A stretch of DNA of 64,000 bases. Origin: Sagittula salina. GTDB taxonomy: Bacteria > Pseudomonadota > Alphaproteobacteria > Rhodobacterales > Rhodobacteraceae. The stretch covers positions 62,001-126,000 of the forward strand of contig NZ_JAGISH010000007.1 of assembly GCF_017813235.1 (NCBI RefSeq), written 5' to 3'. Positions within the stretch are counted from its first letter, which is position 1. Each line of letters opens with the position of its first letter. Both the position numbers and the translations under genes were made by a program. The notes beneath the pieces are model-generated. The model saw nothing but the letters and a program-made list of their open reading frames with translations, was not told where the DNA came from and did no database searches. Shown piece by piece: positions 45,047 through 54,702 of this stretch.

Positions 45047-45325
45047 ATGGCACGCTCTGTTTGGAAAGGCCCCTTCGTCGACGCTTACGTGTTGAAGAAG
45101 GCCGAAAAGTCCAAGGAATCCGGCAAGAACGAGGTCATCAAGATCTGGTCGCGCCGTTCCACCATCCTGCCGCACTTCGTAGGTCTCACCTTTGGCGTCT
45201 ACAACGGCAAGAAGCACATCCCGGTCAACGTGACCGAGGACATGATCGGCCAGAAGTTCGGTGAATACGCTCCGACCCGGACCTACTACGGTCACGCGGC
45301 GGACAAGAAAGCCAAGAGGAAGTAA
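45047..45325 (+). CDS. rpsS: 30S ribosomal protein S19
   Basis: Forms a head complex with S13 and contacts the A-site region; 92 residues. It starts [20 protein letters not shown] and has [20 protein letters not shown] and [20 protein letters not shown]. It lies 3 nt after rplB. Confidence 0.98.
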   Translation: MARSVWKGPFVDAYVLKKAEKSKESGKNEVIKIWSRRSTILPHFVGLTFGVYNGKKHIPVNVTEDMIGQKFGEYAPTRTYYGHAADKKAKRK

Positions 45326-45328
45326 GCC

Positions 45329-45709
45329 ATGGGCAAGGATAAAAATCCCCGCCGCGTGGCGGACAACGAGGCAATGGCGAAGCTGCGCATGCTGCGCACA
45401 AGCCCGCAGAAGCTGAACCTCGTCGCTGCACTCATCCGCGGCAAGAAGGTGGAAAAGGCCCTCACGGACCTCACCTTCTCGAAGAAGCGGATCGCCGTGG
45501 ACGTGAAGAAGTGCCTGCAGTCCGCCATCGCGAACGCAGAGAACAACCACGGTCTGGACGTCGATGAACTGGTCGTCGCCGAGGCCTACGTTGGCAAGAA
45601 CCTGATCATGAAGCGCGGTCGCCCGCGGGCCCGTGGTCGTTTTGGTCGCATCAACAAGCCGTTCTCGGAGATCACCATCAAGGTGCGCCAGGTTGAGGAG
45701 CAAGCCTAA
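45329..45709 (+). CDS. rplV: 50S ribosomal protein L22
   Basis: Spans from the subunit surface to the tunnel constriction by its beta hairpin; 126 residues. It contains [20 protein letters not shown] and the hairpin [20 protein letters not shown], without insertions of the kind linked to macrolide resistance. Its stop overlaps the rpsC start by 1 nt (TAATG). Confidence 0.98.
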   Translation: MGKDKNPRRVADNEAMAKLRMLRTSPQKLNLVAALIRGKKVEKALTDLTFSKKRIAVDVKKCLQSAIANAENNHGLDVDELVVAEAYVGKNLIMKRGRPRARGRFGRINKPFSEITIKVRQVEEQA

Positions 45710-46428
45710 TGGGTAACAAGACAAATCCGATCGGGATGCGCCTCCAGATCAACCGGACCTGGGATTCGCGTTGGTACGCGGACACCAAGGACTACGGCGA
45801 TCTGCTGCTCGAAGACCTGCGCATTCGTGATTTCATCCACGAAGAGTGCAAGCAGGCCGGCATCGCCCGCGTGATCATCGAACGCCCCCACAAGAAGTGC
45901 CGTGTGACCATTCACACCGCGCGTCCGGGCGTGATCATCGGCAAGAAGGGTGCGGACATCGAGGTGCTTCGCAAGAAGATCGCCAAGATCACCGACAGCG
46001 AACTGCACCTGAACATCGTCGAGGTCCGGAAGCCGGAACTGGACGCACAGCTGGTCGGCGAGTCCATCGCCCAGCAGCTGGAGCGCCGGGTTTCCTTCCG
46101 CCGCGCGATGAAGCGGGCCGTGCAGAATGCGATGCGCATGGGCGCCCTGGGTATCCGGGTGAACGTCGCGGGTCGTCTGGGTGGCGCGGAAATCGCACGG
46201 ACCGAATGGTACCGTGAGGGCCGCGTTCCGCTGCACACGCTGCGTGCCGACATCGATTATGCTCACGTGGAGGCGACAACCCCCTACGGCATCATCGGCA
46301 TCAAGACCTGGATCTTCAAGGGCGAGATCATGGAACATGATCCTCAGGCCCGCGACCGCAAGGCCCAGGAAATTCAGGACGGTCCCGCACCCCGTGGTGC
46401 TGGCGGTCGTCGTGACGACCGGAGGTAA
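45709..46428 (+). CDS. rpsC: 30S ribosomal protein S3
   Basis: Guards the mRNA entry tunnel with S4 and S5; 239 residues. The KH domain shows [20 protein letters not shown]; the C-terminal domain has [21 protein letters not shown] basic/Gly-rich tail ends the protein. It starts at the TAATG overlap with rplV and is followed 2 nt later by rplP. Confidence 0.98.
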   Translation: MGNKTNPIGMRLQINRTWDSRWYADTKDYGDLLLEDLRIRDFIHEECKQAGIARVIIERPHKKCRVTIHTARPGVIIGKKGADIEVLRKKIAKITDSELHLNIVEVRKPELDAQLVGESIAQQLERRVSFRRAMKRAVQNAMRMGALGIRVNVAGRLGGAEIARTEWYREGRVPLHTLRADIDYAHVEATTPYGIIGIKTWIFKGEIMEHDPQARDRKAQEIQDGPAPRGAGGRRDDRR

Positions 46429-46430
46429 AA

Positions 46431-46844
46431 ATGCTTCAGCCGAAACGCACGAAGTTCCGCAAGGCCTTCAAAGGCCGGATCAAGGGTGAAGCGAAGGGTG
46501 GTTCCGACCTCAACTTCGGGACCTACGGTCTGAAGGCAACCGAACCTGAGCGTGTCACCGCACGCCAGATCGAGGCCGCTCGCCGCGCCATGACGCGCCA
46601 CATGAAGCGTCAGGGTCGTGTCTGGATCCGTATCTTCCCGGACGTTCCCGTGACCGCCAAGCCCATCGAAGTTCGTATGGGTAAGGGTAAGGGCTCTGTC
46701 GACCGTTGGGTCTGCAAGGTGAAGCCCGGTCGCGTGATGTTCGAGATCGACGGTGTCGCCGAGGACATCGCCCGCGAGGCGCTTCGTCTGGCCGCGATGA
46801 AGCTGCCGATCAAGACTCGCGTCGTGGTCCGCGAGGACTGGTAA
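46431..46844 (+). CDS. rplP: 50S ribosomal protein L16
   Basis: Located near the A-site tRNA elbow; 137 residues. It starts [20 protein letters not shown] and has [20 protein letters not shown] and [21 protein letters not shown] terminator follows at 46878; rpmC, normally next, is 4.7 kb away. Confidence 0.98.
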   Translation: MLQPKRTKFRKAFKGRIKGEAKGGSDLNFGTYGLKATEPERVTARQIEAARRAMTRHMKRQGRVWIRIFPDVPVTAKPIEVRMGKGKGSVDRWVCKVKPGRVMFEIDGVAEDIAREALRLAAMKLPIKTRVVVREDW

Positions 46845-46877
46845 ACCGGTCCCGGGTCATTCCGAGCAAAGACACTG

Positions 46878-46910
46878 AAACCCCCGGCGCTCCCCTGCGT
46901 CGGGGGTTTT
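46878..46910 (+). terminator. Terminator after rplP
   Basis: AAACCCCCG/CGGGGGTTT around a 14-nt loop, followed by T-rich TTTTGCTTTT. Confidence 0.85.
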
Positions 46911-47327
46911 GCTTTTGCGGCTGCTGGGTGCCTCAATCGGCTAGAAGGTATTTGAACGGGCGATCCGCCAGCGATTCCGGTCGGCCCCTCTTTGGGAAAG
47001 GCGGCCGTCATGGTACTGAGTTCCAATGCGGGTTCGCCTATGGGTGCAGTTTCGATGATGATTTTTTAGCTGTGTCAGAAGGCCCCGAGCTTTCCGGCGC
47101 ATGTCTCTCGTAGAAACCCTGGTCATTCGCCGCTTCTGGCCGCGCAGATTGGTGCGGTGGTGGAGCATTGCGCGTCAACGGGGGTCATCACGCGAAAATG
47201 TGTGACCTGGAACCTGGCAGGCGCATGGCCGAGCGTGAAACCGGTCGACGGCGACCGGCAGGGCGTGGCGGGATCGGTTCGGCTGGCGCTCACACCGCTG
47301 AGGGTTCTGGCGACGTTAATTCAGGCG
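46911..47327. other. Region without a supported gene after rplP
   Basis: No convincing coding sequence, promoter or repeat was seen. The frame of the next short ORF is open from 47157 but that part is not protein-like. Confidence 0.4.
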
Positions 47328-47555
47328 ATGATGGCCTGTGTCAATATCAGCAACGACGCGATGATGGTGGTGGGCAAGGATCTGGACGGCATTCATGCGA
47401 CGCCGGGCAATATCACGCCTGACTACAAGGATGGCCGGAAGATCTGGAAATACGGTAATGAGGCGTTCAGCATTGGCCCGGTAATCAAGGATCTGAACGC
47501 CAAGATCAGTGGCTACGAGGATGATCCGGTGGATGTTTTCATTCTGACGCTTTGA
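47328..47555 (+). CDS. Short hypothetical protein, possibly a gene remnant
   Basis: A 75-residue reading frame (MMACVNISNDAMMVVGKDLD...) with mixed, protein-like composition, e.g. ITPDYKDGRKIWKYGNEAFS and GYEDDPVDVFILTL at the end. No ribosome binding site and no family recognised. Its stop lies 7 nt from the stop of the RTX-like gene, as for true convergent genes. It may be the end of a decayed gene. Confidence 0.3.
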   Translation: MMACVNISNDAMMVVGKDLDGIHATPGNITPDYKDGRKIWKYGNEAFSIGPVIKDLNAKISGYEDDPVDVFILTL

Positions 47556-47561
47556 ACGGAT

Positions 47562-48791
47562 TCAGGCGGCGACCGGCAGGGGGATGATTTGCAGAAGGTC
47601 GGCACCCGCCCCGATCAGCTGGATATCGGTTTCCGTCAGGCCGGAGGCTCCGGTGAGGGCGAAGGTGACTTCCCGCACCGGATCGCCGGGCGTATCGGAG
47701 GTATAGGTCAGCGTAACCTCCGTGGAGGTCTGAGTGCCATCGCTAACCTCTTCGAATGCAAGTCCCGTGAGGGAGACCGCATCGCTCAGAGGGGTGCCGT
47801 CGATCACCAGCAGGTCCTCCCCGGGGGTGAAGTCGGTGATTTCCCCGGTATCGACGTTCAGGGCACCCTCCGGCGTGACGGAGACATGTTCGCCGGTCCA
47901 GAAACTGCTGTCCTGCACGCCTTCGTTCACCGCCACCATGAAAACGTCGATGCCGGTGCCGCCCGTGACCGCAAATCCGTGTTGGTTGGAGCCGACGGGC
48001 AAGTTCGTGCCGTCTATGTCAAAGAAATCCATGCCGGCGTCGCCCGAAACCTGGGTCAACGCCGCACCCCCGGCGTAGGCAAAGAGCGTGTCATTGCCCG
48101 CTCCGCCGTGGATAGTGCCTCCGTCAACTCGAGCATCAATCAGGTCAGCGCCGTCGCCGCCCATGACTGCCGTCCCGGTGGTGGCGGTGCCCTCGACATT
48201 GACGACATCGTTGCCGGTACCCGCGTCGATCAGTGACCCGTCGTGAATTCCGGTGATGGTGTCGTTGCCAAAGTTTCCGAGAATCGTCGAATCGCGCGTG
48301 GCGGAGTCGATCAGGTCGTTGCCCATGCCGCCGTCGATAAGGCTTTCGGGGAGTTGCAGTGCGGCCACGTCTGCCGCAGCCGCAGCCGGGTCGAAAAGGT
48401 CGATGGTGTCGTTCCCGCCTGATGCGTCCAGAGAGACCGGGGCACTGGCAGAACCCTCGAGGCCGAAGATTTCGTTGTCGTCCGTTCCGGTCAGGCTGCC
48501 GCCTGCGGCGATGGTAAGGAGGTCGCTTTGCCCGGCGCCGTCTTCCGAGACGCCGCCGGTCAAGCTTTCGCCCGAATCCATGCCGGGCGGCGGGGCGGAC
48601 GTGTCAGGCCCAGGCGCGCCGTCGTCGGGCAGGGCACCGGCATCCATGCCGGGTTCCTCCCCGTCCTCATTGGAATCGCTCAGATAGTTGTACTGATTGA
48701 TGAAAACAGCAAAGACACCGGCGGTCATGAGGCCAAGAACGAAAACGGCAGACACGGGGAACACTCCTGCGCGGTTGTGGCGAGTGCCCAT
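47562..48791 (-). CDS. Membrane-anchored RTX-like calcium-binding repeat protein
   Basis: A 409-residue protein with a short basic N-terminus, a hydrophobic anchor at about 11-30 (FPVSAVFVLGLMTAGVFAVF) and a Pro/Gly/Asp linker. RTX-type nonapeptide-like repeats follow at about 130-260: LIDGGMGNDLIDS, ILGNFGNDTITG, LIDAGTGNDVVNV, VMGGDGADLIDA and IHGGAGNDTLFA. The C-terminal domain is beta-rich and ends LLQIIPLPVAA. RTX repeats usually bind Ca2+ and serve proteins exported by type I secretion, yet the N-terminal anchor is atypical for that route. It is inserted in the gap between rplP and rpmC. Confidence 0.82.
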   Translation of the reverse strand: MGTRHNRAGVFPVSAVFVLGLMTAGVFAVFINQYNYLSDSNEDGEEPGMDAGALPDDGAPGPDTSAPPPGMDSGESLTGGVSEDGAGQSDLLTIAAGGSLTGTDDNEIFGLEGSASAPVSLDASGGNDTIDLFDPAAAAADVAALQLPESLIDGGMGNDLIDSATRDSTILGNFGNDTITGIHDGSLIDAGTGNDVVNVEGTATTGTAVMGGDGADLIDARVDGGTIHGGAGNDTLFAYAGGAALTQVSGDAGMDFFDIDGTNLPVGSNQHGFAVTGGTGIDVFMVAVNEGVQDSSFWTGEHVSVTPEGALNVDTGEITDFTPGEDLLVIDGTPLSDAVSLTGLAFEEVSDGTQTSTEVTLTYTSDTPGDPVREVTFALTGASGLTETDIQLIGAGADLLQIIPLPVAA

Positions 48792-48906
48792 TCTAATCGC
48801 CCTATTTCCTCAAGATTTCCTGAAGTTTTCCTTCAGACGCGCCGATCGGTCGTGATAGCTGCGAATTTTCCTCGCACGTGGGCGGCGAGTCGGAGTAAGA
48901 GGCGGC

Positions 48907-49530
48907 ATGGCCAAAATCAGATCTCTTTTCTCAACGCCTCTTTACCACGCGCGTCTCGCCGATCACGGCGACGTCGACGCGGCGGAACTGGAGGCTTCGT
49001 GTTTTTCCATCGCCGAGGACGACGAGGCCGGGCAGGAGTGGTGCGAGGCGCAGGGCTATCCCGGCTACACCTCCTATGCCTCGCTGACGGATCTGCCTTG
49101 GCGGTTTCCGATCTTTGCCGATCTGGTGAAGGTGATCGACCGGCACGTCGCCGCCTTTGTGAAAGAGCTGGACTTTGACCTCGGTGAAAAGGAAATCGTG
49201 CTGGAGGACATCTGGATCAACATCCTGCCGCCAGGTGGCACCCATTCCAGCCATATTCACCCGCATTCGGTGATTTCGGGCACCACCTACGTGGCCATGC
49301 CGAAAGGCGCCTCCGCGCTGAAGCTGGAGGACCCGCGTTTGCAGATGATGATGGCGGCCCCTGCACGGAAGAAGGATGCCCGCGAGGCACTGAAGCCCTT
49401 CATCTACGTGCAGCCGGAGGTGAGCGATATCCTGTTGTGGGAGAGTTGGCTGCGCCACGAGGTGCCGATGAACATGGCGGACGAGGAAGAGCGGGTCTCC
49501 GTCAGTTTCAATTACAAGTGGGGCGATTGA
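48907..49530 (+). CDS. 2OG-Fe(II) oxygenase family protein (TIGR02466-like)
   Basis: A 207-residue cytosolic protein resembling the TIGR02466/2OG-FeII_Oxy_5 family. It starts MAKIRSLFSTPLYHARL, as these proteins typically do. Candidate metal and cosubstrate residues are His116/His118 in THSSHIHPHSVISG, His184 in WESWLRHEVPMN and Arg196 in ERVSVSFNY. AAGAGG lies just before the ATG. Substrate unknown. It is divergent from the RTX-like gene; no operon partner. Confidence 0.85.
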   Translation: MAKIRSLFSTPLYHARLADHGDVDAAELEASCFSIAEDDEAGQEWCEAQGYPGYTSYASLTDLPWRFPIFADLVKVIDRHVAAFVKELDFDLGEKEIVLEDIWINILPPGGTHSSHIHPHSVISGTTYVAMPKGASALKLEDPRLQMMMAAPARKKDAREALKPFIYVQPEVSDILLWESWLRHEVPMNMADEEERVSVSFNYKWGD

Positions 49531-49833
49531 AGCCCCCGGAATTTCCCCTGAGTGCATGGACGGGTGGCTGATCTTCAGTCGCCCTTTACGTTTATAAAGC
49601 TTCTGAAGGCAGGCTGAACCCCGGGGAGTGAAGGGTCAAACGGTCGGCGGTCAGGCGATGGGGCCACGGAGTGGACCAAATACAGGAGCGTGAGGCGGGC
49701 CAGCGAACCGGACGGAGGTCAGCAGGAGGATCAGGGCACGCATAGTATGTTTCGGGGGAGGGCTTTCCTCACGCCCCGGCGAGGGCGGTCGCCGGGACGT
49801 GCCGCCGCCACGAGCGTTCAAACACCCCGATGT
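49531..49833. other. Region between the oxygenase-like and peroxidase genes
   Basis: Intergenic gap between convergent genes. No promoter, terminator or gene is supported. Confidence 0.4.
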
Positions 49834-51219
49834 TCAAACACCACGATAGGGACGCAGCGCCGGGCTGTGGGCGCGGATCAGCATGCTGAGCAGGACGCCC
49901 GCAACGAGGCCGCCGCCCACCGGGCCGAGCTTGCCGCCGAAGGCCTCGGCTTCCGCCAGGATGTAGAACCACAGTGGCGTGCGACCTTCGGTTTTGGCTT
50001 CCTTCACCTTCTCATGGGTGTCGATCGGGTCGGCCTCCATCCATTGCGCCATCACCTCGCCGGTCGGCAATTTGAAGGTGTGTTGCCCGCGGATCATGTT
50101 GCGCGCCGCGAGGTTCTTGTCGCTGGTGGCGATGCTGTCGGGCAAGGTGATGAGCGCGGCGGGCAGGCGGGTGTCGATGGGGCGCGATTTCTGTGCGCCG
50201 GAGCCGAAAAATAGGCCCATGTCGAGGTTATTGTCCTTGTCGACCGGGGCGAACCCCTCGAGCCGCACGGCGTCGGCCTCCCGCGCAAAGACGCGCACCG
50301 CCTCGCGGCCGGGCCTGTCGTTCAGCCTGTAGGTCTCGCGGATCATCGAGTGGCCGAAGCGGTAGGCGGCGGCGGAGAATTCCACGGGCATGGCGGGGGC
50401 GCTGGCCCAGCTCAGGCGGCCGAGGTCCTCGAGGTGCATGTTGCGCGCCTGCGCCAGCATCGGGTTGAGAATATCCTCGTGGACCACGGCGGGCAGGAAC
50501 TGGTGCAGGATGCGGTCGTGGTATTCCCATGTCAGCTCCGCGCGGGCCTCGTGCAGGCGATCCTCGTTGTCGGTGATGTCGGCAAGGCGCTTCATGGTGG
50601 CGTTGTGCCCCGTGATGAACATGCGACCGTGGATCTGATTGACAAAGAGGTTCTCGTCGTTGCGCGGGTCGCCGATCAGAGCGCGGCCGTTGATGTTGCG
50701 TTGCAGGTCGAGCGGGTTGGCGCCTTCCTCCGTTCGCTCGGTCGGACCGCGCCCGAAGATCAGGCGGTTGTCCGGCTCGTAGAGCCAGGGATCCACCTCC
50801 GGTCCGTTGCCGTAGACGCAGTCGAGGTCGAGCGAGGGCGTGCGGAAATTGCGGATGCGAGTGACTGCGCCGGCGAACTCTCCCAGCTTCGTCGTGGCGT
50901 CGAGCGTGATGTCGTGGTCGATGAATTGCCCGAGAAAGGCGATGCCGGCATCGGCGGGGCCGTCCTTGGCGGTGGCCTCGTCCTCCTGCATCAGGTTGGC
51001 AAGGTGGTTGCAGGCGTCCTTTGTCGGCTGTTGGTCGAGCGGCATCATATCGACCAAACGGCCAAAGACGTATTCCGCGCTCCCCTCTTCGGGGCGCGCA
51101 CCGTTGCAGGTGCCGACCTGTTGGCTGTCGCAAGCGAGCTTGACGATGTCACGTAAGCCCGAAGCCCCATGGCCGGGGGCACAGCAGGTGGCCTTCAGGT
51201 TGTGATCCAGATCTTTCAT
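49834..51219 (-). CDS. Animal-type haem peroxidase (peroxinectin-like)
   Basis: A 461-residue protein of the peroxidase-cyclooxygenase superfamily. Key residues are visible: distal His102 within FIDHDIT with calcium-ligand Asp103, catalytic Arg186 in GDPRNDEN (GDxRxxE type), and proximal His290 in AAYRFGHSMIRETY. A hydrophobic Gly/Leu stretch (VGGGLVAGVLLSMLIRA) is near the C-terminus. No Sec signal peptide is evident, so export, if any, would be non-classical. Bacterial members oxidise halides or aromatic substrates with H2O2; the substrate here is unknown. It lies in the insertion between rplP and rpmC. Confidence 0.9.
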   Translation of the reverse strand: MKDLDHNLKATCCAPGHGASGLRDIVKLACDSQQVGTCNGARPEEGSAEYVFGRLVDMMPLDQQPTKDACNHLANLMQEDEATAKDGPADAGIAFLGQFIDHDITLDATTKLGEFAGAVTRIRNFRTPSLDLDCVYGNGPEVDPWLYEPDNRLIFGRGPTERTEEGANPLDLQRNINGRALIGDPRNDENLFVNQIHGRMFITGHNATMKRLADITDNEDRLHEARAELTWEYHDRILHQFLPAVVHEDILNPMLAQARNMHLEDLGRLSWASAPAMPVEFSAAAYRFGHSMIRETYRLNDRPGREAVRVFAREADAVRLEGFAPVDKDNNLDMGLFFGSGAQKSRPIDTRLPAALITLPDSIATSDKNLAARNMIRGQHTFKLPTGEVMAQWMEADPIDTHEKVKEAKTEGRTPLWFYILAEAEAFGGKLGPVGGGLVAGVLLSMLIRAHSPALRPYRGV

Positions 51220-51418
51220 GACTTAGCCTCGGTGCTGGAAATGGGCTGGTGGCAAACGGCAACGGGTCAACGAAGGCGGTGCGCCAAAAAGAGGTGACGC
51301 TAGGTAAGCCTGCCACAGGAAGGACAGCCTTCAAAGGCAGGTGGGGCGGATTAACGCTCCATTGACGGTACTCAGGGACGCGGGCGGGGCGGACGGGGGC
51401 ACGCATGGCCGAAAGGGC
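51220..51418. other. Upstream region of the peroxidase gene and of rpmC
   Basis: Divergent gap between the peroxidase gene and rpmC. No further element recognised apart from the rpmC promoter to its right. Confidence 0.4.
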
Positions 51419-51447
51419 TTGCGCGCAAGGGGCGATGGACGTATAGG
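51419..51447 (+). promoter_or_regulatory. Promoter of the rpmC-rplR unit
   Basis: TTGCGC, 17-nt spacer, TATAGG; predicted start about 91 nt before rpmC. Confidence 0.6.
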
Positions 51448-51543
51448 GGCCGCTCATCCACGGACTCCACTGGAATCAGGGTGACCCTGTACGTCAAGAC
51501 TGGCAGGGGCCTTCCAGTGATGTTGATTGAAAAGGAGAGCGCG

Positions 51544-51753
51544 ATGAGCGCCCAGGAACTCCGTGACAAGACCCCGGACCAGCTCCGGGATCAGCTTGTC
51601 CAGCTGAAGAAGGAAGCGTTCAACCTGCGCTTCCAGATGGCCACCGGCGAAGTCGCCAACCCCGCCCGCATCCGTCAGGTGCGCCGCGAGGCTGCCCGCG
51701 TCAAAACCATCCTGAACCAAAAGGCCGCTGCCGCGGCTTCAGTGGAGGCGTAA
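51544..51753 (+). CDS. rpmC: 50S ribosomal protein L29
   Basis: Helical protein near the tunnel exit beside L23; 69 residues. It starts [20 protein letters not shown] and contains [20 protein letters not shown]. The ATG at 51544 is set by AAAGGAGAG 3-9 nt upstream, excluding a longer frame from 51481. First gene of the second half of the S10/spc cluster. Confidence 0.97.
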   Translation: MSAQELRDKTPDQLRDQLVQLKKEAFNLRFQMATGEVANPARIRQVRREAARVKTILNQKAAAAASVEA

Positions 51754-51757
51754 GACA

Positions 51758-52063
51758 ATGCCCAAGCGTATCCTGCAAGGCGTGATCACCTCCACCGCCA
51801 ACACCCAGACCGTGACCGTTCAGGTCGTGCGTCGTTTCAAGCACCCGGTTCTTCAGAAGACGATCAAGAAGTCGAAGAAGTACCGCGCCCATGACGAGGC
51901 CCAGCAGTTCGAGGTCGGCCAGACCGTCCAGATCCGCGAATGCGCACCGAAGTCGAAGACCAAGCGCTGGGAAGTCATGACCGAGACCATGCTGGAAGAG
52001 CACGAGAAGATGCGCGCCGAGGCCGCAACGGAAGCTCAGAAAGCCGAAGCTGCAGCCCACTAA
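51758..52063 (+). CDS. rpsQ: 30S ribosomal protein S17 with an extended C-terminus
   Basis: Primary 16S rRNA binder; 101 residues against 84 in E. coli, the extra being an Ala/Glu helix ([20 protein letters not shown]). The core has [20 protein letters not shown] and [17 protein letters not shown]. It lies 4 nt after rpmC. Confidence 0.97.
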   Translation: MPKRILQGVITSTANTQTVTVQVVRRFKHPVLQKTIKKSKKYRAHDEAQQFEVGQTVQIRECAPKSKTKRWEVMTETMLEEHEKMRAEAATEAQKAEAAAH

Positions 52064-52073
52064 GGGCGCATTT

Positions 52074-52096
52074 CGGGCCCCTGCTGCAGGGGCCCG
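52074..52096 (+). promoter_or_regulatory. Hairpin between rpsQ and rplN
   Basis: Perfect 10-bp stem CGGGCCCCTG/CAGGGGCCCG with a 3-nt loop, 10 nt after the rpsQ stop, with no T-run. Possibly an mRNA-stability or partial-termination element. Confidence 0.5.
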
Positions 52097-52162
52097 GAAC
52101 ATTATCGAAACCCCCGGGTCAATGTTCTCTGCAGAGCGGCCCGGGACGTCGGGAGACTAGAC

Positions 52163-52531
52163 ATGATCCAGATGCAGACCAATCTGGATGTCGCTGACAA
52201 CTCCGGAGCCCGGAGAGTTCAGTGCATCAAGGTTCTGGGCGGTTCGCACCGCCGTTATGCCTCTGTCGGCGACATCATCGTGGTGTCGGTGAAGGAGGCG
52301 ATTCCGCGTGGTCGCGTGAAGAAGGGTGACGTTCGCAAGGCCGTCGTCGTGCGCACCGCCAAGGAAGTTCGTCGTGAAGACGGCACGTCCATCCGTTTCG
52401 ACCGCAACGCCGCCGTGATCCTGAACAACTCGGGTGAGCCGGTGGGAACCCGTATCTTCGGGCCGGTCGTGCGCGAGCTGCGTGCCAAGAACTTCATGAA
52501 GATCATCTCGCTTGCTCCGGAGGTGCTGTAA
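52163..52531 (+). CDS. rplN: 50S ribosomal protein L14
   Basis: Interface protein at bridge B8 and silencing-factor site; 122 residues. It starts [20 protein letters not shown] and has [20 protein letters not shown] and [20 protein letters not shown]. Its stop overlaps the rplX start by 1 nt. Confidence 0.98.
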   Translation: MIQMQTNLDVADNSGARRVQCIKVLGGSHRRYASVGDIIVVSVKEAIPRGRVKKGDVRKAVVVRTAKEVRREDGTSIRFDRNAAVILNNSGEPVGTRIFGPVVRELRAKNFMKIISLAPEVL

Positions 52532-52836
52532 TGGCCGCGAAGCTTCGCAAAGGTGACAAGGTCGTCGTTCTGGCTGGCAAGGACAAGGGCAAGACCGGCG
52601 ATATCGTCAGCGTCGACCCCAAGGCCGGCAAGGCTGTCGTCGACGGCGTGAACGTCGCCATCCGCCACACCCGCCAGTCGCAGTCGTCGCAGGGCGGCCG
52701 CATTCCCAAGGCGCTGCCGGTCGACCTGTCGAACCTGGCAATCGTCGATGCAAACGGCAAGGCAACCCGCGTCGGCTTCCGCACGGAAGACGGCAAGAAG
52801 GTCCGCTTTGCCAAGACCACGGGGGACGTGATCTGA
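52531..52836 (+). CDS. rplX: 50S ribosomal protein L24
   Basis: Assembly initiator of the 50S subunit; 101 residues with the KOW motif [20 protein letters not shown]. One-nt overlaps on both sides (TAATG and TGATG) couple it to rplN and rplE. Confidence 0.98.
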   Translation: MAAKLRKGDKVVVLAGKDKGKTGDIVSVDPKAGKAVVDGVNVAIRHTRQSQSSQGGRIPKALPVDLSNLAIVDANGKATRVGFRTEDGKKVRFAKTTGDVI

Positions 52837-53417
52837 TGCTGGATACCGCCAACTATACCCCGCGTCTGAAGACACAGTACCGCGAGACCATCCGCGCCGC
52901 TCTGAAAGAGCAGTTCGGCTACAAGAACGACATGCAGATCCCGCGTCTGGACAAGATCGTTCTGAACATCGGCTGCGGTGCCGAGGCAGTTCGCGACTCC
53001 AAGAAGGCCAAGTCGGCCATCGAGGATCTGACCAAGATCGCAGGCCAGCAGGCCGTCGGCACGCAGGCGAAGCAGTCGCACGCCCCGTTCCGTCTGCGGG
53101 AAGGCATGATCATCGGTGCAAAGGTGACGCTGCGCGATGTGCGCATGTACGAATTCCTCGACCGTCTGATCACCGTGGCGATGCCGCGGATCCGCGACTT
53201 CCGCGGTGTGAAGGCGTCCTTCGATGGACGCGGCAACTTTGCCACCGGTCTGAAGGAGCACATCGTGTTCCCGGAGATCGAATTCGACAAGGTCGACGAA
53301 GTGTGGGGGATGGACATCATCATCACCACCAACGCGAAGGCCTTTGGCGAGCACAGCGCGGATGAGCAGGCCAAGGCCCTGCTGACCGGGTTCAACATGC
53401 CCTTCACCAAGGCGTAA
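52836..53417 (+). CDS. rplE: 50S ribosomal protein L5
   Basis: Binds 5S rRNA and contacts the P-site tRNA; 193 residues. It contains [36 protein letters not shown] and [20 protein letters not shown]. rpsN follows after 12 nt. Confidence 0.98.
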   Translation: MLDTANYTPRLKTQYRETIRAALKEQFGYKNDMQIPRLDKIVLNIGCGAEAVRDSKKAKSAIEDLTKIAGQQAVGTQAKQSHAPFRLREGMIIGAKVTLRDVRMYEFLDRLITVAMPRIRDFRGVKASFDGRGNFATGLKEHIVFPEIEFDKVDEVWGMDIIITTNAKAFGEHSADEQAKALLTGFNMPFTKA

Positions 53418-53429
53418 GGAGAGAACGAC

Positions 53430-53735
53430 ATGGCCAAGAAATCCATGGTCGAGCGCGAAAAGAAGCGCCAGCGCCTGGTGGCAAAGTATGCAGCCAAGCG
53501 CGCCGAACTGAAAGAAATCGCAGTCGACGAGTCGAAGCCGATGGAAGAGCGCTTCAAGGCGCGGCTCAAGCTTGCCGCCCTTCCGCGCAACTCCGCGCCG
53601 TCGCGTCTGCACAACCGCTGCCAGCTGACTGGCCGTCCGCATGCCTACTACCGCAAGCTCCGCATTTCGCGGATCATGCTGCGGGAGCTTGGCTCGAACG
53701 GCAAGTTGCCCGGCGTCGTGAAATCCAGCTGGTAA
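53430..53735 (+). CDS. rpsN: 30S ribosomal protein S14, zinc-free type
   Basis: 30S head protein; 101 residues, the long form that lacks the CxxC pairs of the zinc-binding paralogue. The signature [20 protein letters not shown] is present. GGAG lies 7 nt before the ATG. Confidence 0.98.
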   Translation: MAKKSMVEREKKRQRLVAKYAAKRAELKEIAVDESKPMEERFKARLKLAALPRNSAPSRLHNRCQLTGRPHAYYRKLRISRIMLRELGSNGKLPGVVKSSW

Positions 53736-53748
53736 GGGAGGGTATAAG

Positions 53749-54141
53749 ATGAACGATCCTATCGGCGATATGCTCACCCGTATCCGCAACGCTCAGGCCC
53801 GCGGCAAGTCGACGACGTCGACCCCGGCGTCCAAGCTGCGCGGCTGGGTCCTCGACGTGCTCGCGGACGAAGGTTACATTCGTGGCTACGAGAGCACCAC
53901 GGACGAGCGCGGTCACCCCGCGTTCGAGATCAGCCTGAAGTACTTCGACGGCACCCCTGTCATTCGCGAAGTGAAGCGGGTCTCCAAGCCCGGTCGCCGC
54001 GTCTACATGAGTGTCAATGACATCCCGCAGGTCCGTCAGGGTCTGGGTGTGTCGATTGTCTCCACCTCCAAGGGTGTGATGTCGGACGCAAACGCACGCG
54101 CAGCCAACATTGGCGGCGAAGTGCTCTGCACCGTGTTCTAA
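53749..54141 (+). CDS. rpsH: 30S ribosomal protein S8
   Basis: Central-domain 16S rRNA binder; 130 residues. It starts [20 protein letters not shown] and ends with [12 protein letters not shown]; the conserved [20 protein letters not shown] block is present. In E. coli S8 represses the spc operon at the L5 start, which could be tested here. Confidence 0.98.
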   Translation: MNDPIGDMLTRIRNAQARGKSTTSTPASKLRGWVLDVLADEGYIRGYESTTDERGHPAFEISLKYFDGTPVIREVKRVSKPGRRVYMSVNDIPQVRQGLGVSIVSTSKGVMSDANARAANIGGEVLCTVF

Positions 54142-54153
54142 GGAGGCTTACCC

Positions 54154-54687
54154 ATGTCTCGTATTGGTAAGAAGCCGGTCGCACTGCCCACGGGCGTGTC
54201 GGCGACTGTCTCCGGCCAGACCATCGAAGTGACGGGCCCGAAAGGCGCCCAGAGCTTCACCGCCACCGATGACGTTACCATCGTCGTCGACGGCGATGCC
54301 GTGACGGTCACGCCGCGTGGCAATTCGAAGCGTGCCCGCCAACAGTGGGGCATGTCCCGCACCCTGGTCGCGAACCTGGTGCATGGCGTGCAGAACACCT
54401 TCAAGAAAGAACTGGAAATCCAGGGTGTCGGTTATCGTGCCGCGCTCCAGGGCAAGACCCTGAAGCTGAACCTGGGTTACTCGCACGACGTGGATTTCGA
54501 AATCCCCGAGGGCATCACTGTCACCGTGCCGAAGCCGACGGAAATCGTCGTCGAAGGTCACGATGCGCAGCAGGTGGGGCAGGTTGCGGCAAACATCCGC
54601 GACTGGCGCCGGCCTGAGCCGTATAAGGGGAAGGGTATCCGCTACAAGGGCGAGTACATCTTCCAGAAGGAAGGCAAGAAGAAGTAA
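54154..54687 (+). CDS. rplF: 50S ribosomal protein L6
   Basis: Located at the base of the L7/L12 stalk; 177 residues. It starts [20 protein letters not shown] and ends with the signature [21 protein letters not shown] lies 8 nt upstream of the ATG. Confidence 0.98.
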   Translation: MSRIGKKPVALPTGVSATVSGQTIEVTGPKGAQSFTATDDVTIVVDGDAVTVTPRGNSKRARQQWGMSRTLVANLVHGVQNTFKKELEIQGVGYRAALQGKTLKLNLGYSHDVDFEIPEGITVTVPKPTEIVVEGHDAQQVGQVAANIRDWRRPEPYKGKGIRYKGEYIFQKEGKKK

Positions 54688-54702
54688 GGACTGGACAGGA
54701 CA

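Noticed and set aside
49690..50214. Plus-strand frame overlapping the peroxidase gene
   Set aside because: Antisense shadow; the minus-strand peroxidase has all catalytic residues.
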